A DNA stretch of 38,985 bases from Oscillospiraceae bacterium (GCA_017428565.1 JAFRQP010000049.1:1-38985); one strand, 5' to 3'. Shown: positions 28,822 through 37,148, numbered from the stretch's first letter. Translations and numbers: made by a program. The notes: generated by a model from the letters alone, not told the origin.

Positions 28822-30840
28822 ATGAAGCGCGTGAGAAAGCTGCTGGCCCTGGCGCTGGCCCTGGTGATGCTGCTGGGCCTGACGCCTGCCGCCGCCCTGG
28901 CCGAGGACGGACATACCCACGACTGGCGGGAGCGGGGCCGCACGGAGCCGACCTGCACGAAAGAGGGCTCCGTGACCTACGTCTGCTCCTGCGGAGAGAC
29001 GAAGACCGAGATCCTCCCCGCCCTGGGCCATGACTGGGACGAGGGGAAGATCGTGGACCACGAGAGCAGCCCCGGCGGGAAGGCGCTGCGCTTCCGCTGT
29101 AAGCGCTGCGACGCCATCATCTTCCGGGATCTGCCCGCGGATGAGAGCGACGACTACGGCTGGGAGCCCCCCGAGGAGCCGGAGGAACCGGAGATCCCGG
29201 ACGGCGCCGTATCCCCTGCCAGCGGAGAACCGGCGGGAGAAGCGAAGATCGGGTTCGAAGTAGACCACATTTGGCACTGGAATGAAGATCACGAGGTCGG
29301 CGGGAAGATCAATATATACGGGTTTCTCCACAATCTCGGCGATGTTTCTTTGTTCGGCGCAGTGCTGGACTTGTATCGCTGGGACAAGAGCGCGGGAGCC
29401 TTCGTTTTTTATGAGACAGTGACGGTAGATAACAAAGGAGAAGGCTACAGTCTTTGGGCGAATCACTACAATTACGCTCGGATAAACTATGACTATACCA
29501 TCGACGAATGGGATCTGGAGAACGCGGAGGACGGACTGGCAAAGCTGCAGCTTGTTGCACGGGCCGAGACAGAGGATGGCCAGAAGGTGGAGTCGGAGCC
29601 GATGATTTACAGCTTCCCCATCTATGATCCCTCTCTGCTGCTGGAGGCGGAAGATTGCTCTGAGATCCAGGCCCCGGTGGACGGTTATGTGAAAGTCAAG
29701 ATCACGGTGACGAGCACCGGGACAGAGACCTACGCCTACGATTCCCTGAGTTCCTGTGGATGGGACAGCGAAGGGTATTATTATTTTGGTAATGATGAGC
29801 TTCACGACTATGATCTGAGCCATCTCCAGCCGGGGAAGCCTGAGAAAGCGGAGTTTTGGATTGAAGTGACCGCGGATGACGTGGCGGCAGGAGAGGTCAG
29901 GCGGGATCTGTGCCTGAGATTTGAACGGTGGAGCAGGGAGGATGGAAGGACGGTTTTTCCGGACACTCCGATGGAGGAGCAGGGCCTGGGATTTGTATGG
30001 TGGGGCGCTGTCGCTTATACAAACTGGGTCGAGATCGTCATTCCTCTTCCGGAGAAGTATGAGGCCGCGCCTGCCCCCGCGCCGCTGACAAGCTGCCAGC
30101 CCGCCCTCACCGGCCTGGGCGACGGCAAGGCGGAATGGACCCTGACGCGCTGCGGCGAGCATGCTGCCCTGGCAAGGGAAGCGGAGGGCAAGACGTCCGA
30201 GGAGGCGCTTCTCCTGTGGGCGGAGGCGCTGGACGCGGAATACGAGGAATGGCTCGCCGAGGCGGACGAGGCCCAGCGCCCCTTGATCGAGGCGGAGCGG
30301 GCGGCATTTCAGGAGCATTTTGCGGCCTGCGCGGTCGCCTGGGAGCTCCTCGGCGGCAAAGAAACCGCCGCCCGGATGGGCTTGGAGCTGGTGATGCACA
30401 AGGTCTCCCTGCTCTGCTTTGCCCGGGAGGCCGGGAGCGAGGACTGGGCCGCCATCTTCGCCGGAGCGGAGGAGCTGGACGCCGCCGATCCGGAGCAGGC
30501 GACGTGCTGGCGGCAGAGCCATGAGTTCGGCCTGAGACTGGAGGTCCGGGAAAGCCTCTGCCCGGAGCACGCGCAGATCGACACCTCGGCGGAGGACGAG
30601 GAGGGCTGGCGGGAGCGGAAGACGCTCTGGCTGGCTGCCCTGAACGCCGAGACGGACGCCCGCTGGCTCTCTGCGGACGAGGAGAGCCGGGAGCTGATCG
30701 CGGCGGAGCGGCAGAGCTTCGGCCGCTGGCTGGCCGCGTGGGAGACGCTGCTGACGGCACGCTATCCCGGGGATCCCGCCCTGGTGCAGGAGCTGCTGGC
30801 CCGGGCCGTCCGCGACCGCGCCCTGGCCTTCTGCCGGTAA
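28822..30840 (+). CDS. Secreted mosaic protein with CxC/CxxC N-terminal region and duplicated LprI-like helical modules
   Basis: A 672-aa exported protein; start ATG 28822 has AAAGGAGGG upstream. Signal peptide 1-30 (RVRKLLALALALVMLLGLTP...). Residues 31-105 carry a Cys module (HTHDWRERGRTEPTCTKEGS, CSCGET, then GHDW and CKRC), similar in style to the CxxC repeats of the giant protease. A Pro/Glu linker follows. Residues ~140-415 form beta-rich segments with clearly lower-GC codons than either flank. The C-terminus holds two related helical modules (~444-533 and ~580-672), both C-x-EHA...LW..AL.AE...WL..A-E..R.LI.AER.(A/S)F, recalling DUF1311/LprI lysozyme-inhibitor helices. Function is unknown; surface protection or ligand binding is possible. 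Confidence 0.8.
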   Translation: MKRVRKLLALALALVMLLGLTPAAALAEDGHTHDWRERGRTEPTCTKEGSVTYVCSCGETKTEILPALGHDWDEGKIVDHESSPGGKALRFRCKRCDAIIFRDLPADESDDYGWEPPEEPEEPEIPDGAVSPASGEPAGEAKIGFEVDHIWHWNEDHEVGGKINIYGFLHNLGDVSLFGAVLDLYRWDKSAGAFVFYETVTVDNKGEGYSLWANHYNYARINYDYTIDEWDLENAEDGLAKLQLVARAETEDGQKVESEPMIYSFPIYDPSLLLEAEDCSEIQAPVDGYVKVKITVTSTGTETYAYDSLSSCGWDSEGYYYFGNDELHDYDLSHLQPGKPEKAEFWIEVTADDVAAGEVRRDLCLRFERWSREDGRTVFPDTPMEEQGLGFVWWGAVAYTNWVEIVIPLPEKYEAAPAPAPLTSCQPALTGLGDGKAEWTLTRCGEHAALAREAEGKTSEEALLLWAEALDAEYEEWLAEADEAQRPLIEAERAAFQEHFAACAVAWELLGGKETAARMGLELVMHKVSLLCFAREAGSEDWAAIFAGAEELDAADPEQATCWRQSHEFGLRLEVRESLCPEHAQIDTSAEDEEGWRERKTLWLAALNAETDARWLSADEESRELIAAERQSFGRWLAAWETLLTARYPGDPALVQELLARAVRDRALAFCR

Positions 30841-30895
30841 GGCCGCATGTGCTTCCCTCAGCGGGGGAAAGACAAGGAACGAGAGGAGCGCATAC

Positions 30896-31378
30896 ATGCT
30901 TTCGGTCAAATTCATCTGCGTGGGCAAAATGAAGGAACGCTTTTATCTGGACGCCTTCGCAGAGTACCAGAAGCGCCTGGGGGCCTACTGCCGGCTGGAG
31001 CTTCATGAGCCCCAGGAGCAGCGCCTGCCGGAGAAGCCCTCCCGGGGGGAGATCGAGGCCGCTCTGGAGAGAGAGGCGGGGGAGATCCTCCGCGCCATCC
31101 CGCCCGACGCCTATGTGGTCGCCCTCTGCGTGGAGGGGAAGGAGCTGCCCAGCGAGGCTATGGCGGAGCTGGTGGAGGATCGGGAGAATTCCGGCAAGCC
31201 AAAGCTCTGTTTTGTGGTGGGAGGCTCCTACGGGCTGTCAGAAACTGTCAAAAAACGGGCGGATCTCCGTTTGAGCATGAGCAAAATGACATTTCCTCAT
31301 CATTTGGCAAGAATAATGCTTGCAGAACAGCTCTATCGGGGGTATAAAATAAGAGAGGGATCCCGCTATCACAAATAA
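30896..31378 (+). CDS. rlmH: 23S rRNA (pseudouridine1915-N3)-methyltransferase RlmH
   Basis: A 160-aa SPOUT methyltransferase acting on 23S rRNA helix 69. Diagnostic motifs are FVVGGSYGLSETV (knot SAM loop, ~residue 103), LSMSKMTFPHHLARIMLAEQ and the C-terminal YRGYKIREGSRYHK. AGGAG lies upstream of ATG 30896. Up to about codon 112 the gene uses host GC-rich codons; from about 31240 to the stop the codons become AT-rich (ACA, CAT, GCA, AGA, ATA, AAA). Such a change is seen at rlmH ends that have hosted SCC-type elements, whose serine recombinases recognise exactly this 3' end. The gene itself is intact and full length. Confidence 0.95.
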   Translation: MLSVKFICVGKMKERFYLDAFAEYQKRLGAYCRLELHEPQEQRLPEKPSRGEIEAALEREAGEILRAIPPDAYVVALCVEGKELPSEAMAELVEDRENSGKPKLCFVVGGSYGLSETVKKRADLRLSMSKMTFPHHLARIMLAEQLYRGYKIREGSRYHK

Positions 31379-31413
31379 GGCGGTCCCCTGACAGTATAAA
31401 GGAGTGCTTCTGT

Positions 31414-31728
31414 ATGGAAGGACCGAAAATCGAGTGGGGCCGCGAAGAGCTGGGCGGCCTGCTGAAGCGCTGGCCCAAGAGCGAGGACGGGCAGCCGGTG
31501 AAGGCGCGCTTCTTCTGTCACCGCAGCTGTGTGGACATGTCGGATCGGCTTCTGGTGAACATGCTGGAGGCCTATGGCATTCCCTGTGCCTGCGTCGATC
31601 CCGGCGACGGCGGCTTCGGCCGCGTGGTGCTGGGCATGAGCGGCCAGGGCGTGGATATCTACGTACCCGAAAATCTGTATGACGATGCAGTCGCATTATC
31701 AAAGGAGGAGAACAATGAGGAGCTATAA
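31414..31728 (+). CDS. Small DUF2007-like protein
   Basis: A 104-aa cytoplasmic protein with AAAGGAG before ATG 31414. The C-terminal half, GRVVLGMSGQGVDIYVPENL followed by YDDAVAL, resembles the DUF2007 'putative signal transducing protein' fold (a ferredoxin-like domain that often ends with VPE...D..AL). The first half has LLKRWPKSEDGQPVKARFFC and LLVNMLEAYGIPCACVDPGD, typical of the alternating strand-helix. It overlaps the phosphoglucomutase gene by 14 bases and lies 35 bases after rlmH. The function is unknown. Confidence 0.65.
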   Translation: MEGPKIEWGREELGGLLKRWPKSEDGQPVKARFFCHRSCVDMSDRLLVNMLEAYGIPCACVDPGDGGFGRVVLGMSGQGVDIYVPENLYDDAVALSKEENNEEL

Positions 31729-33442
31729 GGAAGAATACCAGCGCTGGCTGGACAGTCCCGCCCTCAGCGACGCCGAGTGGCAGGAGCTGGACGCCATCCG
31801 GGACGATGAGAAGGAGATCGAGAGCCGCTTCTTCGCGCCCCTGGAGTTCGGTACCGCGGGTCTGCGCGGTACCATGAAGGTGGGCCTGCACCAGATGAAC
31901 GTGCATGTGATCCGCTGGGCCACCCAGGCCTTTGCCAACGTCATCTGCGCCGAGGGCGAGGAGGCCAAGCGCAAGGGCATCGCCATCGCCCACGACTGCC
32001 GCCTGAACGGCGAGGATTTCGCCCGGGAGGCCGCCTGCGTCATGGCCGGCAACGGCGTCCATGTGCGCATTTTCGACGCCCTGCGTCCCACCCCGGAGCT
32101 GAGCTTCGCCGTGCGCTACTACGGCTGCACCGCGGGCCTCAACGTCACCGCCAGCCACAACCCCAAGGAGTACAACGGCTACAAGGTCTACTGGTCCGAC
32201 GGCGCCCAGCTGCCGCCCCGCCATGCCGAGGCCATTGCCCGCCAGATGGACGCCATCGACATCTTCTCCGGCATCAAGAGCTGCGATTTTGACGAGGCCG
32301 TGCAGAAGGGCCTCATCGAGATCATCGGCGAGGAGACCGACGAGGCCTTCCTGGAGCAGGTCCTGGCCCAGGCCATCGACCCCGAGGCTGTCAGACAGGC
32401 GGCGGACAATCTGAAGATCGTCTACACCCCCTTCCACGGCTGCGGCTACAAGCTGGTGCCGGAAGCGCTGAAGCGCCTGGGCATCAAGCACCTCATCCCC
32501 GTGCCCGAGCAGATGGTCATCGACGGCAATTTCCCCACGGTGGTCTCCCCCAACCCGGAGAACCCGGAGGGCTTCTATCTGGCCGTGGACCTGGCCAAGA
32601 AGGAGGGCAGCGACCTGATCATCGGCACCGACCCGGACTCCGACCGCATCGGCACCATGGTGCGCAAGGGCGACGAGTATGTGACCATCACCGGCAACCA
32701 GATGGGCGTGCTGCTGCTGGACTACATCATCCAGGCCCGCAAGGCCACCGGCAAGCTGCCGGCCAACGCCGGCGCCGTGGCCAGCATCGTCACCACCGGC
32801 ATGGCCCGCACCGTCTGCGAGGCCAACGGCGTCCATTTTGAGGACACCTTCACCGGTTTCAAGTTCATGGCCGAGCGCATTGCCGAGTGGGAGGCCGCCG
32901 GTTCCTGGCAGTACATCTTCGCCTATGAGGAGAGCTACGGCTACATGGTGGGCGACTACGTCCGCGACAAGGACGCCGTCACCGCCTCCATGATGGTGGC
33001 CGAGATGGCCGCGCACTACGCCCTGAAGGGCATGACCCTGCTGGACGCCATGAACGCCCTGTACGAGAAGTACGGCTGGTTTGCGGAGAAGACCGTGAAC
33101 CTGGTGATGCCGGGTCTGGAGGGCATGGCCAAGATGAAGGCCATCATGGACGACATGCGCGCCAACCCGCCCGAGGAGATCGCCGGCGAGGCAGTGCTCC
33201 GCCTGCGGGACTACCTGGACGGCAGCATCGACGTCAAGGGCCTGGGCAAGGTGGACCGTACGCCTTTCTTCGGCTCCAACGTGCTGTATTTCGAGCTGGC
33301 CGACGGTTCCAGCTTCATCGTGCGCCCCTCCGGCACCGAGCCGAAGATCAAGGTCTATCTGCTGGTCCGCGGCAAGAACGCGGAGGACTGCGCCGCCAAG
33401 GTGGAGAAGTATAAGGAATTCACCGAGGCTATCGGCAAATGA
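31715..33442 (+). CDS. Phosphoglucomutase/phosphomannomutase (PgcA-like)
   Basis: A 575-aa alpha-D-phosphohexomutase of the long PgcA type interconverting glucose-1-P and glucose-6-P (or mannose phosphates). Loops: phosphoserine TASHNPKEYNGYKVYW (~143), metal site GTDPDSDRIG (~310), sugar loop YEESYGY (~410) and phosphate loop RPSGTEPKIKVY (~540). The entry sequence FGTAGLRGTM is diagnostic. Start ATG 31715 has AAAGGAGGAG upstream, better than any earlier in-frame start. Codon use is strongly optimised, like the giant protease, suggesting high expression. It overlaps the small DUF2007-like gene and, by 4 bases, the chromate transporter. Confidence 0.93.
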   Translation: MRSYKEEYQRWLDSPALSDAEWQELDAIRDDEKEIESRFFAPLEFGTAGLRGTMKVGLHQMNVHVIRWATQAFANVICAEGEEAKRKGIAIAHDCRLNGEDFAREAACVMAGNGVHVRIFDALRPTPELSFAVRYYGCTAGLNVTASHNPKEYNGYKVYWSDGAQLPPRHAEAIARQMDAIDIFSGIKSCDFDEAVQKGLIEIIGEETDEAFLEQVLAQAIDPEAVRQAADNLKIVYTPFHGCGYKLVPEALKRLGIKHLIPVPEQMVIDGNFPTVVSPNPENPEGFYLAVDLAKKEGSDLIIGTDPDSDRIGTMVRKGDEYVTITGNQMGVLLLDYIIQARKATGKLPANAGAVASIVTTGMARTVCEANGVHFEDTFTGFKFMAERIAEWEAAGSWQYIFAYEESYGYMVGDYVRDKDAVTASMMVAEMAAHYALKGMTLLDAMNALYEKYGWFAEKTVNLVMPGLEGMAKMKAIMDDMRANPPEEIAGEAVLRLRDYLDGSIDVKGLGKVDRTPFFGSNVLYFELADGSSFIVRPSGTEPKIKVYLLVRGKNAEDCAAKVEKYKEFTEAIGK

Positions 33443-33981
33443 AAAAGCTCTGGCGGCTCTTTCTGGCCTTTGCCCGGGTCGGCGTCATGACCTTCGGCGG
33501 GGGCTACGCCATGATCCCCATCCTGGAGCGGGAGATCGTGGATCGCCACGGCTGGGCCAGCAATGAGGAGCTGATGGACTATTACGCGGTGGGCCAGTGC
33601 ACCCCCGGCGTCATCGCCGTGAACACCGCCACCTTCATCGGCTACAAGACGGCCGGCATCCCGGGCGGCATCGCGGCCACCCTGGGAGTGATTTTTCCCT
33701 CCGTGGTCATCATCACCCTCATCGCCGGCGTGCTGACCCATTTTGCGGACATCCCCGCGGTGCAGAGCGCCTTTGCCGCCATCCGCGTGTGCGTGTGCGT
33801 GCTGATCTTCAACGCCGTGCTGAAGCTCTGGAAGGGGGCCGTGAAGGACAAGGGAGCCCTGCTCCTGTTCCTGGTGGTCTTTGTGCTGTCCATCTTCCTG
33901 GACATCTCTCCGGTGTTCTATGTGATCCTCTGCGCCCTCGCCGGCATCCTCTTTACCAGATGGGGGGTGCGCGGAAAATGA
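33439..33981 (+). CDS. Chromate transporter (ChrA half), first subunit
   Basis: A 180-aa short-chain CHR-family membrane protein. It shows the family signatures FGGGYAMIPILEREIVDRHG (~residues 19-38) and VGQCTPGVIAVNTATFIGYK (~50-69), then GIPGGIAATLGVIFPS, with about five or six hydrophobic helices. Its start overlaps the pgcA-like stop (ATGA), and its stop overlaps the second chr gene. Short CHR proteins work as pairs with opposite orientation. Chromate export is the named family role; the real substrate may be another anion. Confidence 0.9.
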   Translation: MKKLWRLFLAFARVGVMTFGGGYAMIPILEREIVDRHGWASNEELMDYYAVGQCTPGVIAVNTATFIGYKTAGIPGGIAATLGVIFPSVVIITLIAGVLTHFADIPAVQSAFAAIRVCVCVLIFNAVLKLWKGAVKDKGALLLFLVVFVLSIFLDISPVFYVILCALAGILFTRWGVRGK

Positions 33982-34553
33982 TCCTGCTCCGGCTTTTCTG
34001 GGAGTTTTTCAAGACCGGCCTCTTCGCCGTGGGCGGCGGGATGGCGACCCTGCCTTTCCTCTACAGCATCGCGGAGCGGACGGGCTGGTTCACAGCCGCG
34101 CAGCTGGCGGACATGATCGCCGTGGGCGAGTCTACGCCCGGCCCCATCGGCGTCAACATGGCCACCTATGTGGGCTTTACCACGGCCGGGGTCCCCGGCG
34201 CGATCATCGCGACCCTGGGGCTCGTGACCCCCTCGGTGATCATCATTCTCATCATCGCCCGGGTGCTGCAGCAGTTCCGGCAGAACAAGCTGGTGGACGC
34301 CGCCTTCTACGGCCTTCGCCCCTGCTCCATCGGCCTCATCGCCGCGGCGGGACTGCTGGTGGTCAAGGTGGCCATGCTCCACACGGATCTCTATTTTGAG
34401 ACCGGAAAGCTCCTGGAGCTCTTCAACTGGAAGGCCCTGGCCCTGGCGGCGGTGCTGGTCGTGCTGACCCGCTTCGTCAAGCGGACGAAAAAGCTGCACC
34501 CCATCGTCTTCATCCTGGGCTCCGCCCTCGTCGGCGTGGTATTCGCTTTTTGA
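33978..34553 (+). CDS. Chromate transporter (ChrA half), second subunit
   Basis: A 191-aa partner of the previous protein with the same signatures in diverged form: VGGGMATLPFLYSIAERTGW (~residues 18-37), VGESTPGPIGVNMATYVGFT (~52-71) and GVPGAIIATLGLVTPS. It is translationally coupled to the first subunit by an ATGA overlap. The pair is the usual arrangement for short CHR proteins. The last residues precede a GTGAAGA-type repeat and a shared terminator. Confidence 0.9.
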   Translation: MILLRLFWEFFKTGLFAVGGGMATLPFLYSIAERTGWFTAAQLADMIAVGESTPGPIGVNMATYVGFTTAGVPGAIIATLGLVTPSVIIILIIARVLQQFRQNKLVDAAFYGLRPCSIGLIAAAGLLVVKVAMLHTDLYFETGKLLELFNWKALALAAVLVVLTRFVKRTKKLHPIVFILGSALVGVVFAF

Positions 34554-34587
34554 GTGAAGAGTGAAAAGTGAAGAGTGAAGAATTGCG
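34554..34587 (+). repeat. GTGAAGAGTGAAAAGTGAAG-type short repeat
   Basis: Several degenerate 7-8-bp GTGAA(G/A)A units, immediately after the chr stop. The same units occur at 38948-38985. A small GTTGCT-GA-AGCAAC hairpin (34590-34603) follows. Confidence 0.75.
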
Positions 34588-34612
34588 GTGTTGCTGAAGC
34601 AACAGATGGAAT

Positions 34613-34646
34613 AAACACGGGCCACCCTGTTGGGCGGCCCGTGTTT
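34613..34646. terminator. Shared terminator between the chr pair and ylbJ
   Basis: 11-bp stem AAACACGGGCC (34613-34623) with GGCCCGTGTTT (34636-34646), A-rich on one side and T-rich on the other, so it works for both strands. Confidence 0.8.
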
Positions 34647-35617
34647 TATAGAATTATTGGAACAAGCGTCCCCAATCCATAGGCCAGCGCCGCGCCGAAG
34701 ACGGCGCTCATCAGCCTCCCCGCCAGGTGCGGGGAGCTTTTGATTTCGCTGTCCGCCAGAACCGCCAGGGTCTGGAATTGGACGGAGACGCCGCCCCAGC
34801 CCACCAGTGCCGCGGCAAGGGCCAGGTTCCCCGGCGTGAGCGGCAGGCCCCGCAGGGCGCCCACGCCGCCGCCCAGTTCCCAGAAGCCCAGCAGCAGGGC
34901 CCGGGCCTGCTGTTCCCCCAGCCCCGGCAGGTGGGAAAGCCGGGCGGCCAGCGCGTCCAGAAAGCCGGCGGCGTCCAGAAAGCCGCAGAACACGGTGAAG
35001 AACACCACAAAGCCGCAGACGTTCAGCAGCGCCGGCACCGATTGCCGCACGGCCTCCGAAAGCGCCCGGGGGAAGGAGGGCTGCGGGGAAAGGGGAGGGG
35101 CGAGCTCCGGCGCGTCTGGGCCTGTCCGACTGCGCAGCAGCAGACCGCCGAGGACGGCCGCCAGGGCGTGAGAGAGGTACAGCAGCAGCCCGGCCCGGGC
35201 CGAGCCGAAGACCCCCGTGCCGATGGCGCCCACCAGGAAGGCGGGGCCGGAGTTGTTGCAGAAGCCCAGCAGCCGCCCTCCTTCCCCGGGGCCGATCTCG
35301 CCCCGCTCCTCCAGCTCCGCCACATAGGCCGCGCCCAGGGGATAGCCTCCGGTGAGCCCGATCAGCAGCGCCGTGACCCCCGCGCCGGAGGTGTGGAACA
35401 GCCGCCGCGCCAGGGGGGCAAGCTTCCGCCCGGCCAGTCTCGGAAAGCCCAGGCGACTCAGCAGGGAAGAGAGCACAAAGAAGGGAAACAGGGAGGGCAG
35501 GATCAGCTCCCAGCAGAGCCGCAGGCCGTAGGCGGCCCGCTCGATGGCTGTGTCCGAGGCGGCGGCCAGCAGAAACAGCGCGCAGAGCGCGGCCAGGATC
35601 GGGAATTTTTGCTTCAT
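34646..35617 (-). CDS. ylbJ: Sporulation integral membrane protein YlbJ
   Basis: A 323-aa multi-pass protein. The family hallmarks are ELILPSLFPFFVLSSLLSRL near the start, the LTGGYPLGA turn (~90-98), GFCNNSGPAFLVGAIGTGVF (~120-139) and the mirrored second half VPALLNVCGFVVFFTVFCGF, consistent with a nucleoside-recognition/Gate-type inverted repeat. YlbJ is needed for spore cortex formation in Bacillus and is made in the mother cell under sigma-E. AAAGGAG lies before the ATG, and a sigma-E-like promoter lies at 35653-35681. It is divergent from yqfC. Confidence 0.92.
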   Translation of the reverse strand: MKQKFPILAALCALFLLAAASDTAIERAAYGLRLCWELILPSLFPFFVLSSLLSRLGFPRLAGRKLAPLARRLFHTSGAGVTALLIGLTGGYPLGAAYVAELEERGEIGPGEGGRLLGFCNNSGPAFLVGAIGTGVFGSARAGLLLYLSHALAAVLGGLLLRSRTGPDAPELAPPLSPQPSFPRALSEAVRQSVPALLNVCGFVVFFTVFCGFLDAAGFLDALAARLSHLPGLGEQQARALLLGFWELGGGVGALRGLPLTPGNLALAAALVGWGGVSVQFQTLAVLADSEIKSSPHLAGRLMSAVFGAALAYGLGTLVPIIL

Positions 35618-35652
35618 GTCAGTCTCCTTTCGCAGCGGCCTGTCCGGTACTC

Positions 35653-35681
35653 AAAGTATGCATGTCGGCATAGAGATATAC
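35653..35681 (-). promoter_or_regulatory. Sigma-E-type promoter for ylbJ
   Basis: On the minus strand GTATATC (35675-35681), a 14-base spacer and CATACTTT (35653-35660), close to the mother-cell sigma-E pattern. On the plus strand a weaker match (GTACTCA, 15 bases, CATAGAGA at 35669) could serve yqfC. Confidence 0.6.
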
Positions 35682-35694
35682 GGAAAAGGGGTTG

Positions 35695-35994
35695 ATGCGG
35701 GTGAAAAACCGGATGTCCTTCGCGGCGGAGCTGTCGGAGCGGCTGTCGCTCCCCGGGGAGGCCCTGGGGCTGCTGAAGCTGAGTGTGGCGGGCTCGCACC
35801 GTGCGCTCATCGAAAACCACCGGGGCCTTCTGCTCTGCACGCCGGAGCGGATCGCCGTGCGGGGCGGGCGGGGCAGTCTGAGCCTGCGGGGAACGGAGCT
35901 GCGGATCGAGGCCATGAACGAGCGGGAGCTGCTCATCATCGGCAAAATCATCGGTGCGGAGTGGAGCGAACAGGAGGAAAGAGCATGGAGCTGA
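35695..35994 (+). CDS. yqfC: Sporulation protein YqfC (YabP family)
   Basis: A 99-aa protein of the YabP/YqfC fold. Visible family features are SLPGEALGLLKLSVAGSHRA, the IENHRGLLLCTPERIAV core and the closing LSLRGTELRIEAMNERELLI strand pair, ending in GKI. It is sigma-E controlled in Bacillus and is the partner of YqfD in the mother cell. The start is uncertain: ATG 35695 is used here, while GTG 35701 has better spacing from AAAAGGGG. It overlaps yqfD by 10 bases. It is the first gene of the conserved yqfC-yqfD-phoH-ybeY order. Confidence 0.88.
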   Translation: MRVKNRMSFAAELSERLSLPGEALGLLKLSVAGSHRALIENHRGLLLCTPERIAVRGGRGSLSLRGTELRIEAMNERELLIIGKIIGAEWSEQEERAWS

Positions 35995-37148
35995 TGGAAA
36001 GACTGCGGGGAGAGGCCCGGGTGGAGATCCTCTGCCCCGAGCCGGAGCTGCTGCTGAACCGCTGCGGCGCGGCGGGGATCCCCCTGCGGGAGATCCGCAG
36101 ACTGGATGCCCTCACCCTCCGCGCGGCGCTGCCGGAGCGTGCGCTTTCCGCCCTGCGGGAACAGACGGAGCGCTGCCGGGGGGAGCTGCGCCTTTTGTCC
36201 CTTCGGGGCGGCAGCCGCAGCCGGGCGCGGCTCAAGGCACGGCGGACCCTGCTGCTGGCCCTAGCGTTGACGCTCGCCCTGCTGCTGGTCTCCTCCCTCT
36301 TCGTCTGGGAGATCGAGGTGCGCGGCTGTGAGTCGCTGAGCCGGGGGCAGATCCTCCGGGCGCTGGCGGACTGCGGGGTGGAGCCGGGCTGCTTCTGGCC
36401 CGCTCTGGACAGCGACCTGGTGCGCAGCCAGATGTTGACAGAGCTGCCGGAGCTGGGATGGATGACGGTGAACGTCTCCGGCTCCCGGGCGCTGGTGCTG
36501 GTGCGGGAGCGGCGGGAAAAGCCGGAGATCTACCGGGAGGAACAGGCGGCGGATCTGGTGGCCGCCGCCCCCGGCGTGATCCGGGAGACGACGGTGCTCC
36601 AGGGCCACAGTCTGGTGCAGCCGGGGGACGCGGTGCTGGCGGGGGAGACCCTGGTCAGCGGGAGCCTGGAGAGCCAGACCGGCTCCGCCCGCGCGGTCCG
36701 CGCCCGGGGGGAGATCCGGGCGGACACCTGGCGGGAGCTCACGGCGGTTTGCCCCCTGGAAATGCTGCGCCGCCGGGAGAGCGGCCCTTCCTCCAGCCGT
36801 TTTTCCCTTCAGTTCGGAAAAAATCGGCTGAAAATAAGCGACTTTCCCGGAAAAGCCCTTGACGAATGTGATACAATCGTGCATGAATATACTTTGGGGA
36901 TAGAGGGGCTTTTTACGCTGCCCGTGAAGCTGATCCGGGAGGAGAGGCGGAGCATGTCCCCCGCGGACACAGAAGCGGCGCGGGAGCGGGAAATGGAAGA
37001 GGCCCTGCTGCGTCGGCTTGAGGAGCGGATCGACGGGGAGATCCTGGAGAGCAGCTTCTCCGTCGGAAGGACGGAGGGCCTTCTGGTGGTGACCCTGCGG
37101 GCCCACTGTGTGGAAAATATCGCGGAAACGAAGGAATACTACCCATAA
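35985..37148 (+). CDS. yqfD: Sporulation protein YqfD
   Basis: A 387-aa protein. Start ATG 35985 has AGGAGGA upstream; the open frame continues far upstream but only as a shadow of yqfC and the divergent region. Residues 1-80 form a cytoplasmic part (LNRCGAAGIPLREIRRLDAL), one transmembrane helix follows at ~86-106 (LLLALALTLALLLVSSLFVW), then an extracytoplasmic domain with VRGCESLSRGQILRAL, a POTRA-like start as in FtsQ. The RERREKPEIY and VQPGDAVLAGETLVSG stretches are typical of YqfD. It acts in the mother-cell membrane during engulfment or cortex assembly on family knowledge. Confidence 0.9.
   Translation: MELMERLRGEARVEILCPEPELLLNRCGAAGIPLREIRRLDALTLRAALPERALSALREQTERCRGELRLLSLRGGSRSRARLKARRTLLLALALTLALLLVSSLFVWEIEVRGCESLSRGQILRALADCGVEPGCFWPALDSDLVRSQMLTELPELGWMTVNVSGSRALVLVRERREKPEIYREEQAADLVAAAPGVIRETTVLQGHSLVQPGDAVLAGETLVSGSLESQTGSARAVRARGEIRADTWRELTAVCPLEMLRRRESGPSSSRFSLQFGKNRLKISDFPGKALDECDTIVHEYTLGIEGLFTLPVKLIREERRSMSPADTEAAREREMEEALLRRLEERIDGEILESSFSVGRTEGLLVVTLRAHCVENIAETKEYYP

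Noticed and set aside
28075-30927. 950-codon minus-strand open frame
   Set aside because: It is antisense to the WalJ-like gene and the secreted mosaic gene, with no start signal or recognisable domain.
35544-35984. Extension of yqfD upstream of 35985
   Set aside because: It runs across the divergent ylbJ start and through yqfC in another frame. ATG 35985 has AGGAGGA and a normal family start.
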